Source: Microbacterium sp. K24
GTDB taxonomy: Bacteria > Actinomycetota > Actinomycetes > Actinomycetales > Microbacteriaceae
Direction of reading: 5' to 3'
NCBI RefSeq assembly: GCF_004794465.1
Contig: NZ_SSDJ01000048.1
Location: forward strand, 1-64,000
DNA: 64,000 nt
Shown: one piece after another, positions 52,104-60,222 of the stretch
Layout of the letters: each line of letters begins with the position of its first letter
How positions within the stretch are numbered: the first letter of the stretch is position 1
Notes under the pieces: model-generated
What the model was told of the DNA's origin: nothing
What the model saw: only the letters and a program-made list of their open reading frames with translations
Databases searched by the model: none
Translations under genes and position numbers: made by a program

Positions 52104-52544
52104 ATGCCGGTCCGCGAGCCGGAGAGCCCCGCCGTGCTTGACGCGCTGGGCGCTGACGCCCTCGTCGATGACGGAGCCGACGCGGTCCTCCGCATCTCGC
52201 TCCCCTGGATCCGCTCCCTGCCCGTCGCGGCGGTGCGCGATGTCGAGGTGTGGATCGACGGAGCGCGGATCCCCTCGCCTCGCGCGATCCTCGGAGACCG
52301 TATGGTCGCGGTCGACGACCTCGGCGTGGAGCCGGGTTGGTGGTTCGTGCAGGATCGGCTCGCCCTCCGGCTCGGTCGCGCCGTCGATGCCGACTCCCAC
52401 GCCGTGCGGCTCTCGTTCCACCTCGCCGTCCCCTACTTGCAGGTCGGTCCGGACGGCCCCCTGATCCTTCCCTTCCTCTTCGAACGCGACCTCGTCGCCG
52501 GCGCTCCGGTCTCCGCCGTGGGCATCACGCGCGACGTCGCCTGA
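52104..52544 (+). CDS. C-deglycosidase beta-subunit-like protein (set 3)
   Basis: A 146-residue small beta-sandwich protein (DUF6379-like) resembling the beta subunit of C-glycoside deglycosidases (DgpB/CarB type). RISLPWIRSLPVAAV corresponds to the QLPWYRSLWLSAV and RLPWYRALPGSCI segments of the other two copies, and VEPGWWFVQDRL to their WF-containing loops. The start is uncertain: ATG 52104 or GTG 52134. A Shine-Dalgarno (AAGGAGAGG) lies before ATG 52076, which is in a different frame and opens only a 21-codon ORF. The stop is 15 bp before the alpha-subunit start. Subunit partner: 52559-53575. Confidence 0.7.
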   Translation: MPVREPESPAVLDALGADALVDDGADAVLRISLPWIRSLPVAAVRDVEVWIDGARIPSPRAILGDRMVAVDDLGVEPGWWFVQDRLALRLGRAVDADSHAVRLSFHLAVPYLQVGPDGPLILPFLFERDLVAGAPVSAVGITRDVA

Positions 52545-52558
52545 TCCGGAGCGCATCC

Positions 52559-53575
52559 ATGACGACCGACATCCCCGCCGGCTGGACCCTCTCGGCGAGC
52601 GCGTTCAACTGGTCCTCCGAGATCGTGCGCGCCGAGCGCAGCGCACCCGACATCGCCGTGGGCATCGTCGCCGACGGCATCGCCTCGGTCATCGAGGTGG
52701 AGCTCGGCCAGCTGTGGCGCTCCTTCCCGGTGCCGACGGATGCCGAGGCCGAGGCCCTGCGCGAGGCACTCGCCGCCGTCGGCGGACGGGTGAGCATCGT
52801 CGGCGCGAGCATCGACGACTGGGAGCTCCCGGCGCGACGTCGCGACGATGCGGAGCGACTCGCGTTCCTGCTGCCCCAGTTGCACGCCGCGCATCGGCTG
52901 GGTGCGACGGGAGTGCGTCTGCCGATCGGCCAGGCCGGGCCCGCGCTTCTGAACGACCTCCTCCCCCATCTGCACGACCTCGATCTCGTGCTGTTCGAAG
53001 AGGCGCAGGGGCGTCAGACCCCGACCGCGCAGGCCGCGGAGTACGACGCCATCGCCGAGCTCGACGACCCGCACGTGCGGCTGCTGATCGACATCAGCAT
53101 GCTCATGCCGGCCCTGCCGCCGACCTACCTCGAGCAGCTTCGGGCCGGTGGCGTCCCTCCCGAGCTCCTGTCGCGACTCACCGACGAGTGGCGCGATCCG
53201 GCGACGCACGATGCGGTGATGGCCCTCCTCCGCTCGGGAGGCGTGCCCGGATCCGTGCACACGCTGTACATGGACATGCTGGTGCGGTTCGGACGATCGG
53301 ATGCCGCGGAGCTGCGCGGCATCCTGCCCCTGGTCGGCGCCTTCCACCTGAAGTTCTGGGACCTCGACGACAGCGACTCCCGGGTGTCCGCTCCGATCGC
53401 CGCGCTGGCCGCTGAACTCGCCGGGACGGACTTCCGCGGCACGTTCACGAGCGAGTGGGGCGGACTCGAGTGGCTCGACGACGATGCCGCCGAGATGACG
53501 CGCGCGCATCTCGCGCTGGCGCGTGGGGCGCTCGGGGCAGGCGCGGCACGCCCGGAGCGTCTCTTTCACGCATGA
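52559..53575 (+). CDS. C-deglycosidase alpha-subunit-like TIM barrel (set 3)
   Basis: A 338-residue xylose-isomerase-like TIM barrel. Metal-ligand candidates are E147/E148 (LFEEAQ), D178 (LLIDIS), H263 (FHLKFW) and E299 (FTSEWGG), the E-D-H-E pattern of C-glycoside deglycosidase alpha subunits and sugar-phosphate isomerases. CCGGAG precedes ATG 52559. It is the most divergent of the three alpha-type proteins in the window, lacking the long insertion seen in sets 1 and 2, so its substrate may be different, for example another aglycone class or an O-glycoside. Confidence 0.75.
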   Translation: MTTDIPAGWTLSASAFNWSSEIVRAERSAPDIAVGIVADGIASVIEVELGQLWRSFPVPTDAEAEALREALAAVGGRVSIVGASIDDWELPARRRDDAERLAFLLPQLHAAHRLGATGVRLPIGQAGPALLNDLLPHLHDLDLVLFEEAQGRQTPTAQAAEYDAIAELDDPHVRLLIDISMLMPALPPTYLEQLRAGGVPPELLSRLTDEWRDPATHDAVMALLRSGGVPGSVHTLYMDMLVRFGRSDAAELRGILPLVGAFHLKFWDLDDSDSRVSAPIAALAAELAGTDFRGTFTSEWGGLEWLDDDAAEMTRAHLALARGALGAGAARPERLFHA

Positions 53576-53582
53576 TGGATGC

Positions 53583-53966
53583 ATGACTCTTCTTCACGGG
53601 ATCGACGTCGCTGCCGAGCTTCGACAGGTCACGGCGCACTGGACCCCGCGGGTCGTCGGGCGGGTGAACGACCAGTACATCAAGGTCGCCAGACTGCTGG
53701 GCGAACTGGTCTGGCACGCGCACGACGCCGAGGACGAGATGTTCCTGGTCGTCTCCGGCCGTCTCCGCATCCAGCTCCCCGACGATGAGGAGGTGGTGCT
53801 CACCCCGGGTCAGTTCTACGTCGTGCCGCGAGGCGTGCAGCACAACCCGATCGCTGAGGAGGAGGTCGAGATCGTGCTGATCGAGACTGTCACGACCGCC
53901 CACACCGGCGATGTGATCACCGAGCGCACCGTGCCGCTCGACACGCAGGTCGGCGACTTCCGCTGA
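53583..53966 (+). CDS. Cupin-domain protein
   Basis: A 127-residue single-domain cupin. Metal-binding positions fall in GELVWHAHDAEDEMFLVVSGRL (His-x-His ... Glu) and PRGVQHNP (His). Members act as sugar or keto-acid isomerases, decarboxylases or small-molecule binding proteins. It starts 7 bp after the alpha-subunit stop and is probably in the same transcription unit, so a role in 3-oxo sugar or anhydro sugar processing is reasonable. Confidence 0.85.
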   Translation: MTLLHGIDVAAELRQVTAHWTPRVVGRVNDQYIKVARLLGELVWHAHDAEDEMFLVVSGRLRIQLPDDEEVVLTPGQFYVVPRGVQHNPIAEEEVEIVLIETVTTAHTGDVITERTVPLDTQVGDFR

Positions 53967-54009
53967 GCTGCGGGGCTCGGCCCGCCGCCCCCCGCAGGTC
54001 GCCCGGCGC

Positions 54010-54879
54010 TCAGCCCTCGCGGTTGTAGTACGGCCAGGGCAGGAAGCGACGCTCGCCGCGTCGATCGGGTCCGTGCAGAGTGATCTCCCCCGTCGCCGCC
54101 CACTCGACGCCCCGCGGGAACAGGCGGATGAACTCGATGCGCCGGAACGTGTCGATGTCGTGGCCGATGGTGATCGTGAACGATCGGCCGGCGCCGTACT
54201 CGTTGATCCACGCGATCGGCTGATCCGTGTTCATGCCGGGCAGCGCGGCGATGCCCGCGGGCGGGATGGCGACCGGGTAGTGCGACATCGGCCAGACCGG
54301 CGCCCTCTCGTACGACTCGAGGTCGTCGAAGGTCGTCAGCAGCACCTGCGCACCGTCGTAGAGCTCGACCCCGACGAGGATGTCGTCACCCGTCACGGTC
54401 CACGTCTCGTTGATGCCCTCGGTGATCGCGTGGCGCGGCTCGACGGTGCGCAGCAGCGCCTCGCCCCACGGGCGGGGACGGACGCCGGTGGGCACGCTCA
54501 GCTTCGCGCCGCGCATGACGTTGTACTCCTCGGGGTATCCCCAGTCGTCCTCCTGCACGGCGGATCCGTGGAACCACACGATGCCTTTGCCCTCGTCGTG
54601 CACGAAGCGCAGCAGCGCGGCATCCGTCTCCGCTCCGAACCCGACCGCCTTGTCGTGATAGCCGTCGCGCCCCTCGAAGACGACGATGATCACGTCGTAC
54701 TTGTCGATGATCTCGGCGCCGAGGCCGCGCGGATCCTCGATCACGCGCACGCGGAAGCGGCCAGTGTCCTCGAGCAGCGTCGTCAGCCACTGGTTGTGGG
54801 CGCGGAAGCTGCGGTGCTCGTTGTCGTGCTCGATGGTCATGTGTCCCGAGAGGATGAGCACGTCGAGCCGGTCCGACAT
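54010..54879 (-). CDS. ThuA-like (trehalose utilisation) protein
   Basis: A 289-residue glutamine-amidotransferase-like fold of the ThuA family, found with 3-oxo-glycoside metabolism genes. The fold is visible in LDVLILSGHMTIEHDNEH, VIIVVFEGRDG and GIVWFHGSAVQED; the nucleophile Cys of true amidotransferases is missing as expected. It is the last gene of the operon and overlaps the isomerase stop by one base (TGATG). It may act on 3-oxo sugars released in this pathway. Confidence 0.85.
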   Translation of the reverse strand: MSDRLDVLILSGHMTIEHDNEHRSFRAHNQWLTTLLEDTGRFRVRVIEDPRGLGAEIIDKYDVIIVVFEGRDGYHDKAVGFGAETDAALLRFVHDEGKGIVWFHGSAVQEDDWGYPEEYNVMRGAKLSVPTGVRPRPWGEALLRTVEPRHAITEGINETWTVTGDDILVGVELYDGAQVLLTTFDDLESYERAPVWPMSHYPVAIPPAGIAALPGMNTDQPIAWINEYGAGRSFTITIGHDIDTFRRIEFIRLFPRGVEWAATGEITLHGPDRRGERRFLPWPYYNREG

Positions 54880-55895
54880 CAGGCGCTCTCGTCCGTCTTG
54901 GTGGAGAAGGCCGAATCGAACGCGGCATCCGGCGGGGTGATGGCGGCGAGCTTCCGCACGAAGGCGAGGGCCTCGGGTGCACCGTGCAGGCGATCCATGC
55001 CGGCGTCCTCCCACTCCACACTCGTCGGACCGTCGTAGCCGATCGCGTTCAGAGCCCGGAACAGCGGCTCCCACTTCACCGCTCCGTGCCCGGTCGACAC
55101 GAACGTCCACCCGCGACGCGGATTCGCCCACGGGAGGTGCGAGCCGAGCACCCCGTTGCGGCCGTCGAGGTTCGTGATCGACTCCTTCACGTGCACATGG
55201 AAGATGTGGTCCGCGAAGTCGAGGACGAACGCGATCGAATCCAGCTGCTGCCAGACGAAGTGCGAGGGATCGAAGTTGAATCCGAAGCTCTCGCGGTGGC
55301 CGATCGCATCAAGCGTGGCCTTCGCGGTCCAGTAGTCGTAGGCGATCTCGGACGGATGCACCTCGAGCGCGAACCGCACTCCGACCTCCTCGAACACGTC
55401 GAGGATCGGGTTCCACCGGTCGGCGAAGTCCTGATAGCCGGCGGCGATGAACTCGTCGGATGCCGGCGGGAACATCGCCACGGCCTTCCAGATGCTCGAG
55501 CCCGTGAACCCGTTCACCGTCGTGACACCGAGCTTCGCGGCGAACCGCGCCGTGTCCTTCAGGTCTTCCGCGGCCCGCTGACGCACGCCCTCGGGGTCGC
55601 CGTCGCCCCACACCCGGTCCGACAGGATGTCGCGGTGGCGCACGTCGATCGGATCGTCACAGACCGCCTGCCCGGTGAGGTGGTTCGAGATCGCCCACAC
55701 CTGCAGGCCGTTGCGCTCCAGGATGTCGCGACGGCTCTGCACGTACGCCTCGTCATCCCAGCGGGACACATCGATGTGATCGCCCCAGCAGGCGATCTCG
55801 AGTCCGTCGTATCCCCACTCCCCCGCAAGACGTGCGACCTCCTCGAACGGAAGATCGGCCCACTGACCGGTGAACAGCGTGATCGGACGTGCCAT
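54879..55895 (-). CDS. Sugar phosphate isomerase/epimerase-like TIM barrel
   Basis: A 338-residue AP-endonuclease-2-type TIM barrel with metal ligand candidates E178 (LEVHPSE), D209 (NFDPSH), H233/H235 (FHVHVKES) and E295 (VEWEDAG). AAGGAG precedes ATG 55895. It lies between the Gfo/Idh/MocA and ThuA genes, a gene trio repeatedly found in trehalose/3-oxo sugar catabolic loci. I infer isomerisation or epimerisation of the released sugar rather than deglycosidation, because it has no paired beta subunit. Confidence 0.82.
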   Translation of the reverse strand: MARPITLFTGQWADLPFEEVARLAGEWGYDGLEIACWGDHIDVSRWDDEAYVQSRRDILERNGLQVWAISNHLTGQAVCDDPIDVRHRDILSDRVWGDGDPEGVRQRAAEDLKDTARFAAKLGVTTVNGFTGSSIWKAVAMFPPASDEFIAAGYQDFADRWNPILDVFEEVGVRFALEVHPSEIAYDYWTAKATLDAIGHRESFGFNFDPSHFVWQQLDSIAFVLDFADHIFHVHVKESITNLDGRNGVLGSHLPWANPRRGWTFVSTGHGAVKWEPLFRALNAIGYDGPTSVEWEDAGMDRLHGAPEALAFVRKLAAITPPDAAFDSAFSTKTDESA

Positions 55896-55947
55896 GAACG
55901 ACTCCTTCGTAGAAACGTGGCGGGTGTGGCGAGGGGGTGACGCGGGT

Positions 55948-57156
55948 TCAGCCGAGCCCGACCGGCGCCTCGGTGCGCACGCGCACCCAGGCCGCGTCGT
56001 CGGCGGCGCTGCGCTCGACCGCGTCGAGCACGCGCTGGACTCCGAGTCCCTCGGCGAAACCCGGATGCGGCGCGGTGCCGTCGTGGATCGCACGCACCAG
56101 ATCGACGACCTGATGCGTGAATCCGTGCTCATAGCCGAGCATATGACCGGCCGGCCACCAGGCCGACACGTACGGATGCAGGGCCTCGGTGACGAGGATC
56201 TTCGTGAAGCCCTGACGGTCGCCCGGCGCCGTGCGGTCGTAGAACTGCAGGCTGTTGAGGTCCTCCAGATCGAACGCGAGCGCGCCCTTGTCGCCCGAGA
56301 CCTCGATCGTGAGCGCGTTCTTGCGGCCGGTCGCGAAGCGCGTGGCCTCGAACGACGCCAGCGCGCCTCCCGAGAGTCGTCCGGTGAACAGCGCGAGGTC
56401 GTCGACCGTGACGTCGCCGTAGCCCGTGCCGGCCGTGCCCGACAGACCGGAGCCCCCGGCGCTCAGCGGCCGCTGCGACACGATCGTCTCGGTCACCCCG
56501 GTCACGGCATCCACCGTCTGACCGGTGACGAACTGCGTGAGATCGATGATGTGCGCGCCGATGTCGCCCAGCGCGCCGGAACCCGCGTGCTCCTTCTGCA
56601 GGCGCCACGCCAACGGCATCTCCGGATCGACGAGCCAGTCCTGCCGATAGGCGGCGCGCACCTGCTGCACCCGCCCGATCACGCCCTCCGCGATCAGATC
56701 CCGCAGGAACGTGGCTGCGGGAACGCGCCGGTAGGTGAAGCCGACCATCGAGACCACGCCATGCGCAGCGGCGCGCTCCGCGGCATCCGCCATCGCCTCG
56801 GCCTCATCGACCGTGTTCGCGAGCGGCTTCTCGCAGAGCACGTGCTTGCCCGCCTCGAGCGCCGCGATGGCGATCTCCGCATGGGAGTCACCGGGCGTGA
56901 CGATGTCGATGATGTCGATGTCGGGTCGGGCGATCACCTCGCGCCAGTCCGTCGACGTGTCGGCCCAGCCCCACTGATCGGCCTTCTCCCGCACAGCATC
57001 CGGATCGCGGCCGACGAGGACCGCCATCTCGACGGCGTCGGGCAGGTCGAACACGCGAGGCGCCTGGCGCCAGCCCACCGAGTGTGCGGCGCCCATGAAG
57101 CCGTGGCCGATCATCGCCACCCGCAGGGCTCTGCCCGAAGAGGGAGGGAGGGTCAT
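55948..57156 (-). CDS. Gfo/Idh/MocA-family oxidoreductase (2)
   Basis: A 402-residue NAD(P)-dependent dehydrogenase. Rossmann motif [12 protein letters not shown] (15-26), the catalytic lysine motif LCEKPLANT, and the active-site [12 protein letters not shown] with Asp and His are all intact. It starts at ATG 57156, overlapping the beta-subunit stop as ATGA. In human-gut systems (DgpA) a Gfo/Idh/MocA enzyme oxidises the C-3 of C-glycosides; here it might do this, or reduce the 3-oxo product. Its intact catalytic residues contrast with oxidoreductase (1). Confidence 0.88.
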   Translation of the reverse strand: MTLPPSSGRALRVAMIGHGFMGAAHSVGWRQAPRVFDLPDAVEMAVLVGRDPDAVREKADQWGWADTSTDWREVIARPDIDIIDIVTPGDSHAEIAIAALEAGKHVLCEKPLANTVDEAEAMADAAERAAAHGVVSMVGFTYRRVPAATFLRDLIAEGVIGRVQQVRAAYRQDWLVDPEMPLAWRLQKEHAGSGALGDIGAHIIDLTQFVTGQTVDAVTGVTETIVSQRPLSAGGSGLSGTAGTGYGDVTVDDLALFTGRLSGGALASFEATRFATGRKNALTIEVSGDKGALAFDLEDLNSLQFYDRTAPGDRQGFTKILVTEALHPYVSAWWPAGHMLGYEHGFTHQVVDLVRAIHDGTAPHPGFAEGLGVQRVLDAVERSAADDAAWVRVRTEAPVGLG

Positions 57157-57569
57157 GCGAGCACGACCTCGCGCTGCACGGGCACGCGGTTGGTGACGTA
57201 GCGTCCTGGTCCGCCGTCGACGCCCGGCATGATCTGCATGTAGAGCAGACGCATCGTCAGGACGACCTCGACGGTGAGCGCATCGCCGGCCTGCGGCACC
57301 GGATCGAGGTCGATCAGCACCTCGGGGCGCTCGGCGACGAACCAGAGAGTGTCGTGCTGCTCGGGCAGCTCGTCGACGCGGTACGTGCGTCCTTCGAGCT
57401 CGAACCGCAGCGACTCGGTCGGGATCGCGACCCCGTTCACCGTGGCGGCGACACCGTCGACGGCCGACAGCCAGAGGCTGCGGTACCAGGGCAGCTGCAC
57501 CGAGACGGCAATGCCGGTGTCGGTGCGGCGGACGTCCTTCTCGGAGAACAGGGAGTTGTGAGTGGCCAT
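57153..57569 (-). CDS. C-deglycosidase beta-subunit-like protein (set 1)
   Basis: A 138-residue DUF6379-type beta protein, matching the beta subunit of C-glycoside deglycosidase (CarB/DgpB-like). The conserved block is VSVQLPWYRSLWLSAVDGV, followed by the GIAVPTESLRFELEG-type beta strands and DTLWFVAERPEVL. ATG 57569 is the start; a longer frame to 57665 is shadow. It ends by overlapping the Gfo/Idh gene start. The alpha partner is encoded 14 bp upstream at 57583-58608. Confidence 0.82.
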   Translation of the reverse strand: MATHNSLFSEKDVRRTDTGIAVSVQLPWYRSLWLSAVDGVAATVNGVAIPTESLRFELEGRTYRVDELPEQHDTLWFVAERPEVLIDLDPVPQAGDALTVEVVLTMRLLYMQIMPGVDGGPGRYVTNRVPVQREVVLA

Positions 57570-57582
57570 GAGTGACTCCGAT

Positions 57583-58608
57583 TCAGACCGCGACGGCGGT
57601 CTCTTCGATCGCACGACGCATGAGGTCGTGCTGCTTCTTGACGAGGTCGATGGGGTCGCTCTCACCGAGGTCGGAGAAGGCGTGGCCCTCCCACTCGCTG
57701 GAGAGGTACCCCTGGTAGCCGCCCTCGACGAACTGGCGCACGATGCGCGGGATGTCCATGGCCGGCTCCTCCCCGTCGGGGCCGATGTCGTAGAACTTGG
57801 CGTGCACGTGGAAGATCTGCGGCATGATGTCGAGCCACTCCTCCGGCGGCACGAGGCCGTGCATGTTGAAGGCCAGGCGCGTGAAGGGCCCGAGGCGAGC
57901 GAAGTCGAAGTTCTCCGACGTCAGGAAGTCCTCGAACTTCTGGTTGCGCACGTGCATGGGCGTCGGCTCGTGCCAGATCTCGTCCATGACGGCGAAGTAC
58001 TCCTCGGGCATGCCCATCTGTCGCATGGTGCGCAACAGCGTGGGCGAGAGAGAGTGCATCGTCGACGAGAAGTCGGCCGTGAATCCGAGGCGGTCGGACT
58101 GCAGCTCGTCGTACATCTCGCGCATCTGCAGCACCTGCGGGTTGTTCGGACCCGACGGCGCATGGATCTCGTACCCGAGCTTCTGGTCGTACTTCTCGGC
58201 CAGCGGCAGGAGGCTGCGCAGCAGCTCCTTGCCGTGCGAGCGGATGACGACCTTCTTGAAGCCGAGCGTGTGCGCGGTCTTCAGCTGGCGGGCGAGGAAC
58301 TCGTGCTCCTCATCGGGTGTCATGTCGCGGTCCTTGCGGCGACCCATGTCGAGGTTCGTGCCGATCGCGCTGGGCTCGAGGCCGTAGCGGTCCATGCTGT
58401 CGCGCCAGATCTTCACGAAATCGTCGTCGACATCGGGGTAGCTGCGCAGCATCTGGGCGATGTTGAACTCGATGCCGGGGCCGAGGCCGTGGTCGGCCGC
58501 CGCCTTGATGAGCGTCTCGGGCGTGTAGAGCCCGGCGGCGAACTCGGAGGTGAGCGAGTAGAGCGTGATGCCGAGCTTGATGCCGGTGCCGGCGATGCCG
58601 TCGGTCAT
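57583..58608 (-). CDS. C-deglycosidase alpha-subunit-like TIM barrel (set 1)
   Basis: A 341-residue TIM barrel resembling the alpha subunit (CarC/DgpC-like) of Mn-dependent C-glycoside deglycosidases, which cleave 3-oxo-C-glycosides to aglycone and an anhydro-hexenulose. Metal ligands are predicted at E147 (YEIHAP), D179 (TADFSS), H267/H269 (FHVHAKF) and E305 (SSEWEGH). The LTSEFAAGLY and DLGPGIEFNIAQ-like segments lie at the barrel mouth. ATG 58608 overlaps the stop of alpha-2 as ATGA. Its beta partner follows. Confidence 0.85.
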   Translation of the reverse strand: MTDGIAGTGIKLGITLYSLTSEFAAGLYTPETLIKAAADHGLGPGIEFNIAQMLRSYPDVDDDFVKIWRDSMDRYGLEPSAIGTNLDMGRRKDRDMTPDEEHEFLARQLKTAHTLGFKKVVIRSHGKELLRSLLPLAEKYDQKLGYEIHAPSGPNNPQVLQMREMYDELQSDRLGFTADFSSTMHSLSPTLLRTMRQMGMPEEYFAVMDEIWHEPTPMHVRNQKFEDFLTSENFDFARLGPFTRLAFNMHGLVPPEEWLDIMPQIFHVHAKFYDIGPDGEEPAMDIPRIVRQFVEGGYQGYLSSEWEGHAFSDLGESDPIDLVKKQHDLMRRAIEETAVAV

Positions 58609-59747
58609 GCGGGTAGTCCCTTCGTGAGAGCGTGCGGGAGGTGGGCGGCGAGGGCCTGTCGCGCCTCTGCCGCGTCGGTGATCATCCGGCTGCCCGCGTT
58701 CTCGGCGGCCGATCGCTGCACGGCCTGCTCGCCGGCGATGATGTCGAACGGGCTCTGCCAGTGATTCCAGTGCCAGCCTTCGTATTCGCTCGACACGGCA
58801 CCGGAGTAGCCGTTCTCGACCAGCAGCGTGATGAGGTCGCGCACCGGGACCGACGGCTCTTCGCCGTTCTCGTCGATGCCGAAGAACTTGCCGTGCACGT
58901 GCTTCACCCACGGCATGATCTCGAGCCAGTCGTCGACACGGGCCGGGCCGAACAGGCCGGTGCCGTTGATGCCGAAGTCGATGCCGAGATCGGGGCGGCC
59001 GTTCTGGGCGGCGAGGCCGATGAACGAGCCGAAACGCTGGCCGTGCACGGCCTGGTCGGCGGGAGGGCCCTGCTCGTAGTACGTGTTCCAGAGGTCGACG
59101 ACCTTGCCGAGCAGCTCCTCGGAGGCGCCGCGGCGGCGGTACGCCTCGATGAGTGACGGTGCGAAGCCCGAGACGGTCGCACCCCAGTCCATCGTGAATC
59201 CGAGGAACGGCGAGCCAACCTTCTCGTAGCGGTCGCGGAGCGCCAGGATGCGCGGGTGAGAGGCGTACTGGTCGGCGTGCACCTCGAGGGCGAGGGTCAC
59301 GCCGTGCTCTTCCGCGATCGGCGCGAGCGCCTCCATCGAGTCGGGAGTGATCGAGATCTGCACGCGGGCGATCGGGAAGCCGAGCTTCGCCGCCGCCTTG
59401 ATCTGCAGCGTCATGTAGTCGATCAGCTCGTCCTGCGTCAGCATCCGGTCGCGGTGGATGCCGATGTCGGCGTTCACCGCGAGGGATGTCGTGACGAGGC
59501 CGACCTCGTCGACGAGGTCGCGGAATCCGCCGGCGAACGCGTCGTCGATGTGCGGGAAGCCGCGGAAGCTGGAGAATCCGATGATCTCCAGCCCCGGCCC
59601 GTGCCCTTCGGCGGCGACCTTGCGGATCAGCTGCTCGAGGTCGTACTCGCGGCCGTGGAACGCCCGCGTGTAGCTGTAGAGGGTGACGCCCTGGATCGGT
59701 GCGCCCTTGACGGATGTGCTCTTGTCGGGCGTGCTCTGAGCGGTCAT
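58605..59747 (-). CDS. C-deglycosidase alpha-subunit-like TIM barrel (set 2)
   Basis: A 380-residue paralogue of set 1 alpha, with matching layout: YSYTRAFHGREY at the start, GHGPGLEIIGFSSF, then E155 (LEVHADQ), D187 (TMDWGA), H283/H285 (KHVHGKF) and E321 (SSEYEGWHW). About 40 residues longer than set 1 through an N-terminal tail and a C-terminal extension (ALAAHLPHALTKGLPA). It overlaps its own beta gene upstream and set 1 alpha downstream by 4 nt each. The differing surface residues suggest a different aglycone. Confidence 0.85.
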   Translation of the reverse strand: MTAQSTPDKSTSVKGAPIQGVTLYSYTRAFHGREYDLEQLIRKVAAEGHGPGLEIIGFSSFRGFPHIDDAFAGGFRDLVDEVGLVTTSLAVNADIGIHRDRMLTQDELIDYMTLQIKAAAKLGFPIARVQISITPDSMEALAPIAEEHGVTLALEVHADQYASHPRILALRDRYEKVGSPFLGFTMDWGATVSGFAPSLIEAYRRRGASEELLGKVVDLWNTYYEQGPPADQAVHGQRFGSFIGLAAQNGRPDLGIDFGINGTGLFGPARVDDWLEIMPWVKHVHGKFFGIDENGEEPSVPVRDLITLLVENGYSGAVSSEYEGWHWNHWQSPFDIIAGEQAVQRSAAENAGSRMITDAAEARQALAAHLPHALTKGLPA

Positions 59748-60154
59748 GCCGCCACCTCCTGTGCCTGGCGGGCGGCCATGGTCTTGGTGTCGTGCTCTTC
59801 GATGTGCAGCGTCTCGCTGTCGGAGATGATGATGTACGGGATGTAGAGGGTCAGGTCGACCCGCACCTCGTGATCGCCCTCGGCCGCCACCGGCACCTCG
59901 CCGCTGAGCACGGCGGAGTCGACGGGGAACCACCACTCGTCGATGTTCGTGGAGAGCTCCTCGAACGTGAACGCGCGGCCGTTCATGGTCCAGCGCAGCG
60001 AGTCGGCCGGAGCCTCGGTGCCATCGATGGTCAGCTTCGCTCCGGCGATGCAGCTGCCGGGCAGTGCGCGGTACCAGGGGAGGCGGACCTCCACGGAGGC
60101 GCGGCCGCCGTCGGTGACGAGCGTGCCCTGTTCGATGATGCGATCGGGAATCAC
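59744..60154 (-). CDS. C-deglycosidase beta-subunit-like protein (set 2)
   Basis: A 136-residue DUF6379-type beta protein with the block VRLPWYRALPGSCIAGAKLT and IDEWWFPVDSAVL, matching beta subunits of set 1 and set 3. It starts at GTG 60154, with AAGGAG at good distance, and is the first gene of the operon on the minus strand, directly after the promoter/dyad at 60176-60219. It overlaps the alpha-2 start as ATGA. Confidence 0.82.
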   Translation of the reverse strand: MIPDRIIEQGTLVTDGGRASVEVRLPWYRALPGSCIAGAKLTIDGTEAPADSLRWTMNGRAFTFEELSTNIDEWWFPVDSAVLSGEVPVAAEGDHEVRVDLTLYIPYIIISDSETLHIEEHDTKTMAARQAQEVAA

Positions 60155-60175
60155 AGGTGGTCTCCTTGACTACTT

Positions 60176-60219
60176 TGTCCTTGTTTGGACAGACTAATGT
60201 CTTTTTCCAACATAAGCAA
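60176..60219 (-). promoter_or_regulatory. Promoter and operator of the deglycosidase operon
   Basis: TTGCTT (60219-60214), 17-bp spacer, TAGTCT (60196-60191) reads toward the operon. The dyad TGTCC-TTGTTT-GGACA (60176-60191) begins at the 3' end of the -10 box and covers +1 to about +20, an arrangement suited to repression. The ligand may be the ROK protein, though its sites near 52 kb are not identical. Confidence 0.6.
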
Positions 60220-60222
60220 GAT

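Noticed and set aside
54879..55895. A fourth C-deglycosidase alpha subunit
   Set aside because: It has the metal motif but no DUF6379-like beta partner and lies in a ThuA/Gfo trio, so a sugar isomerase is more likely.
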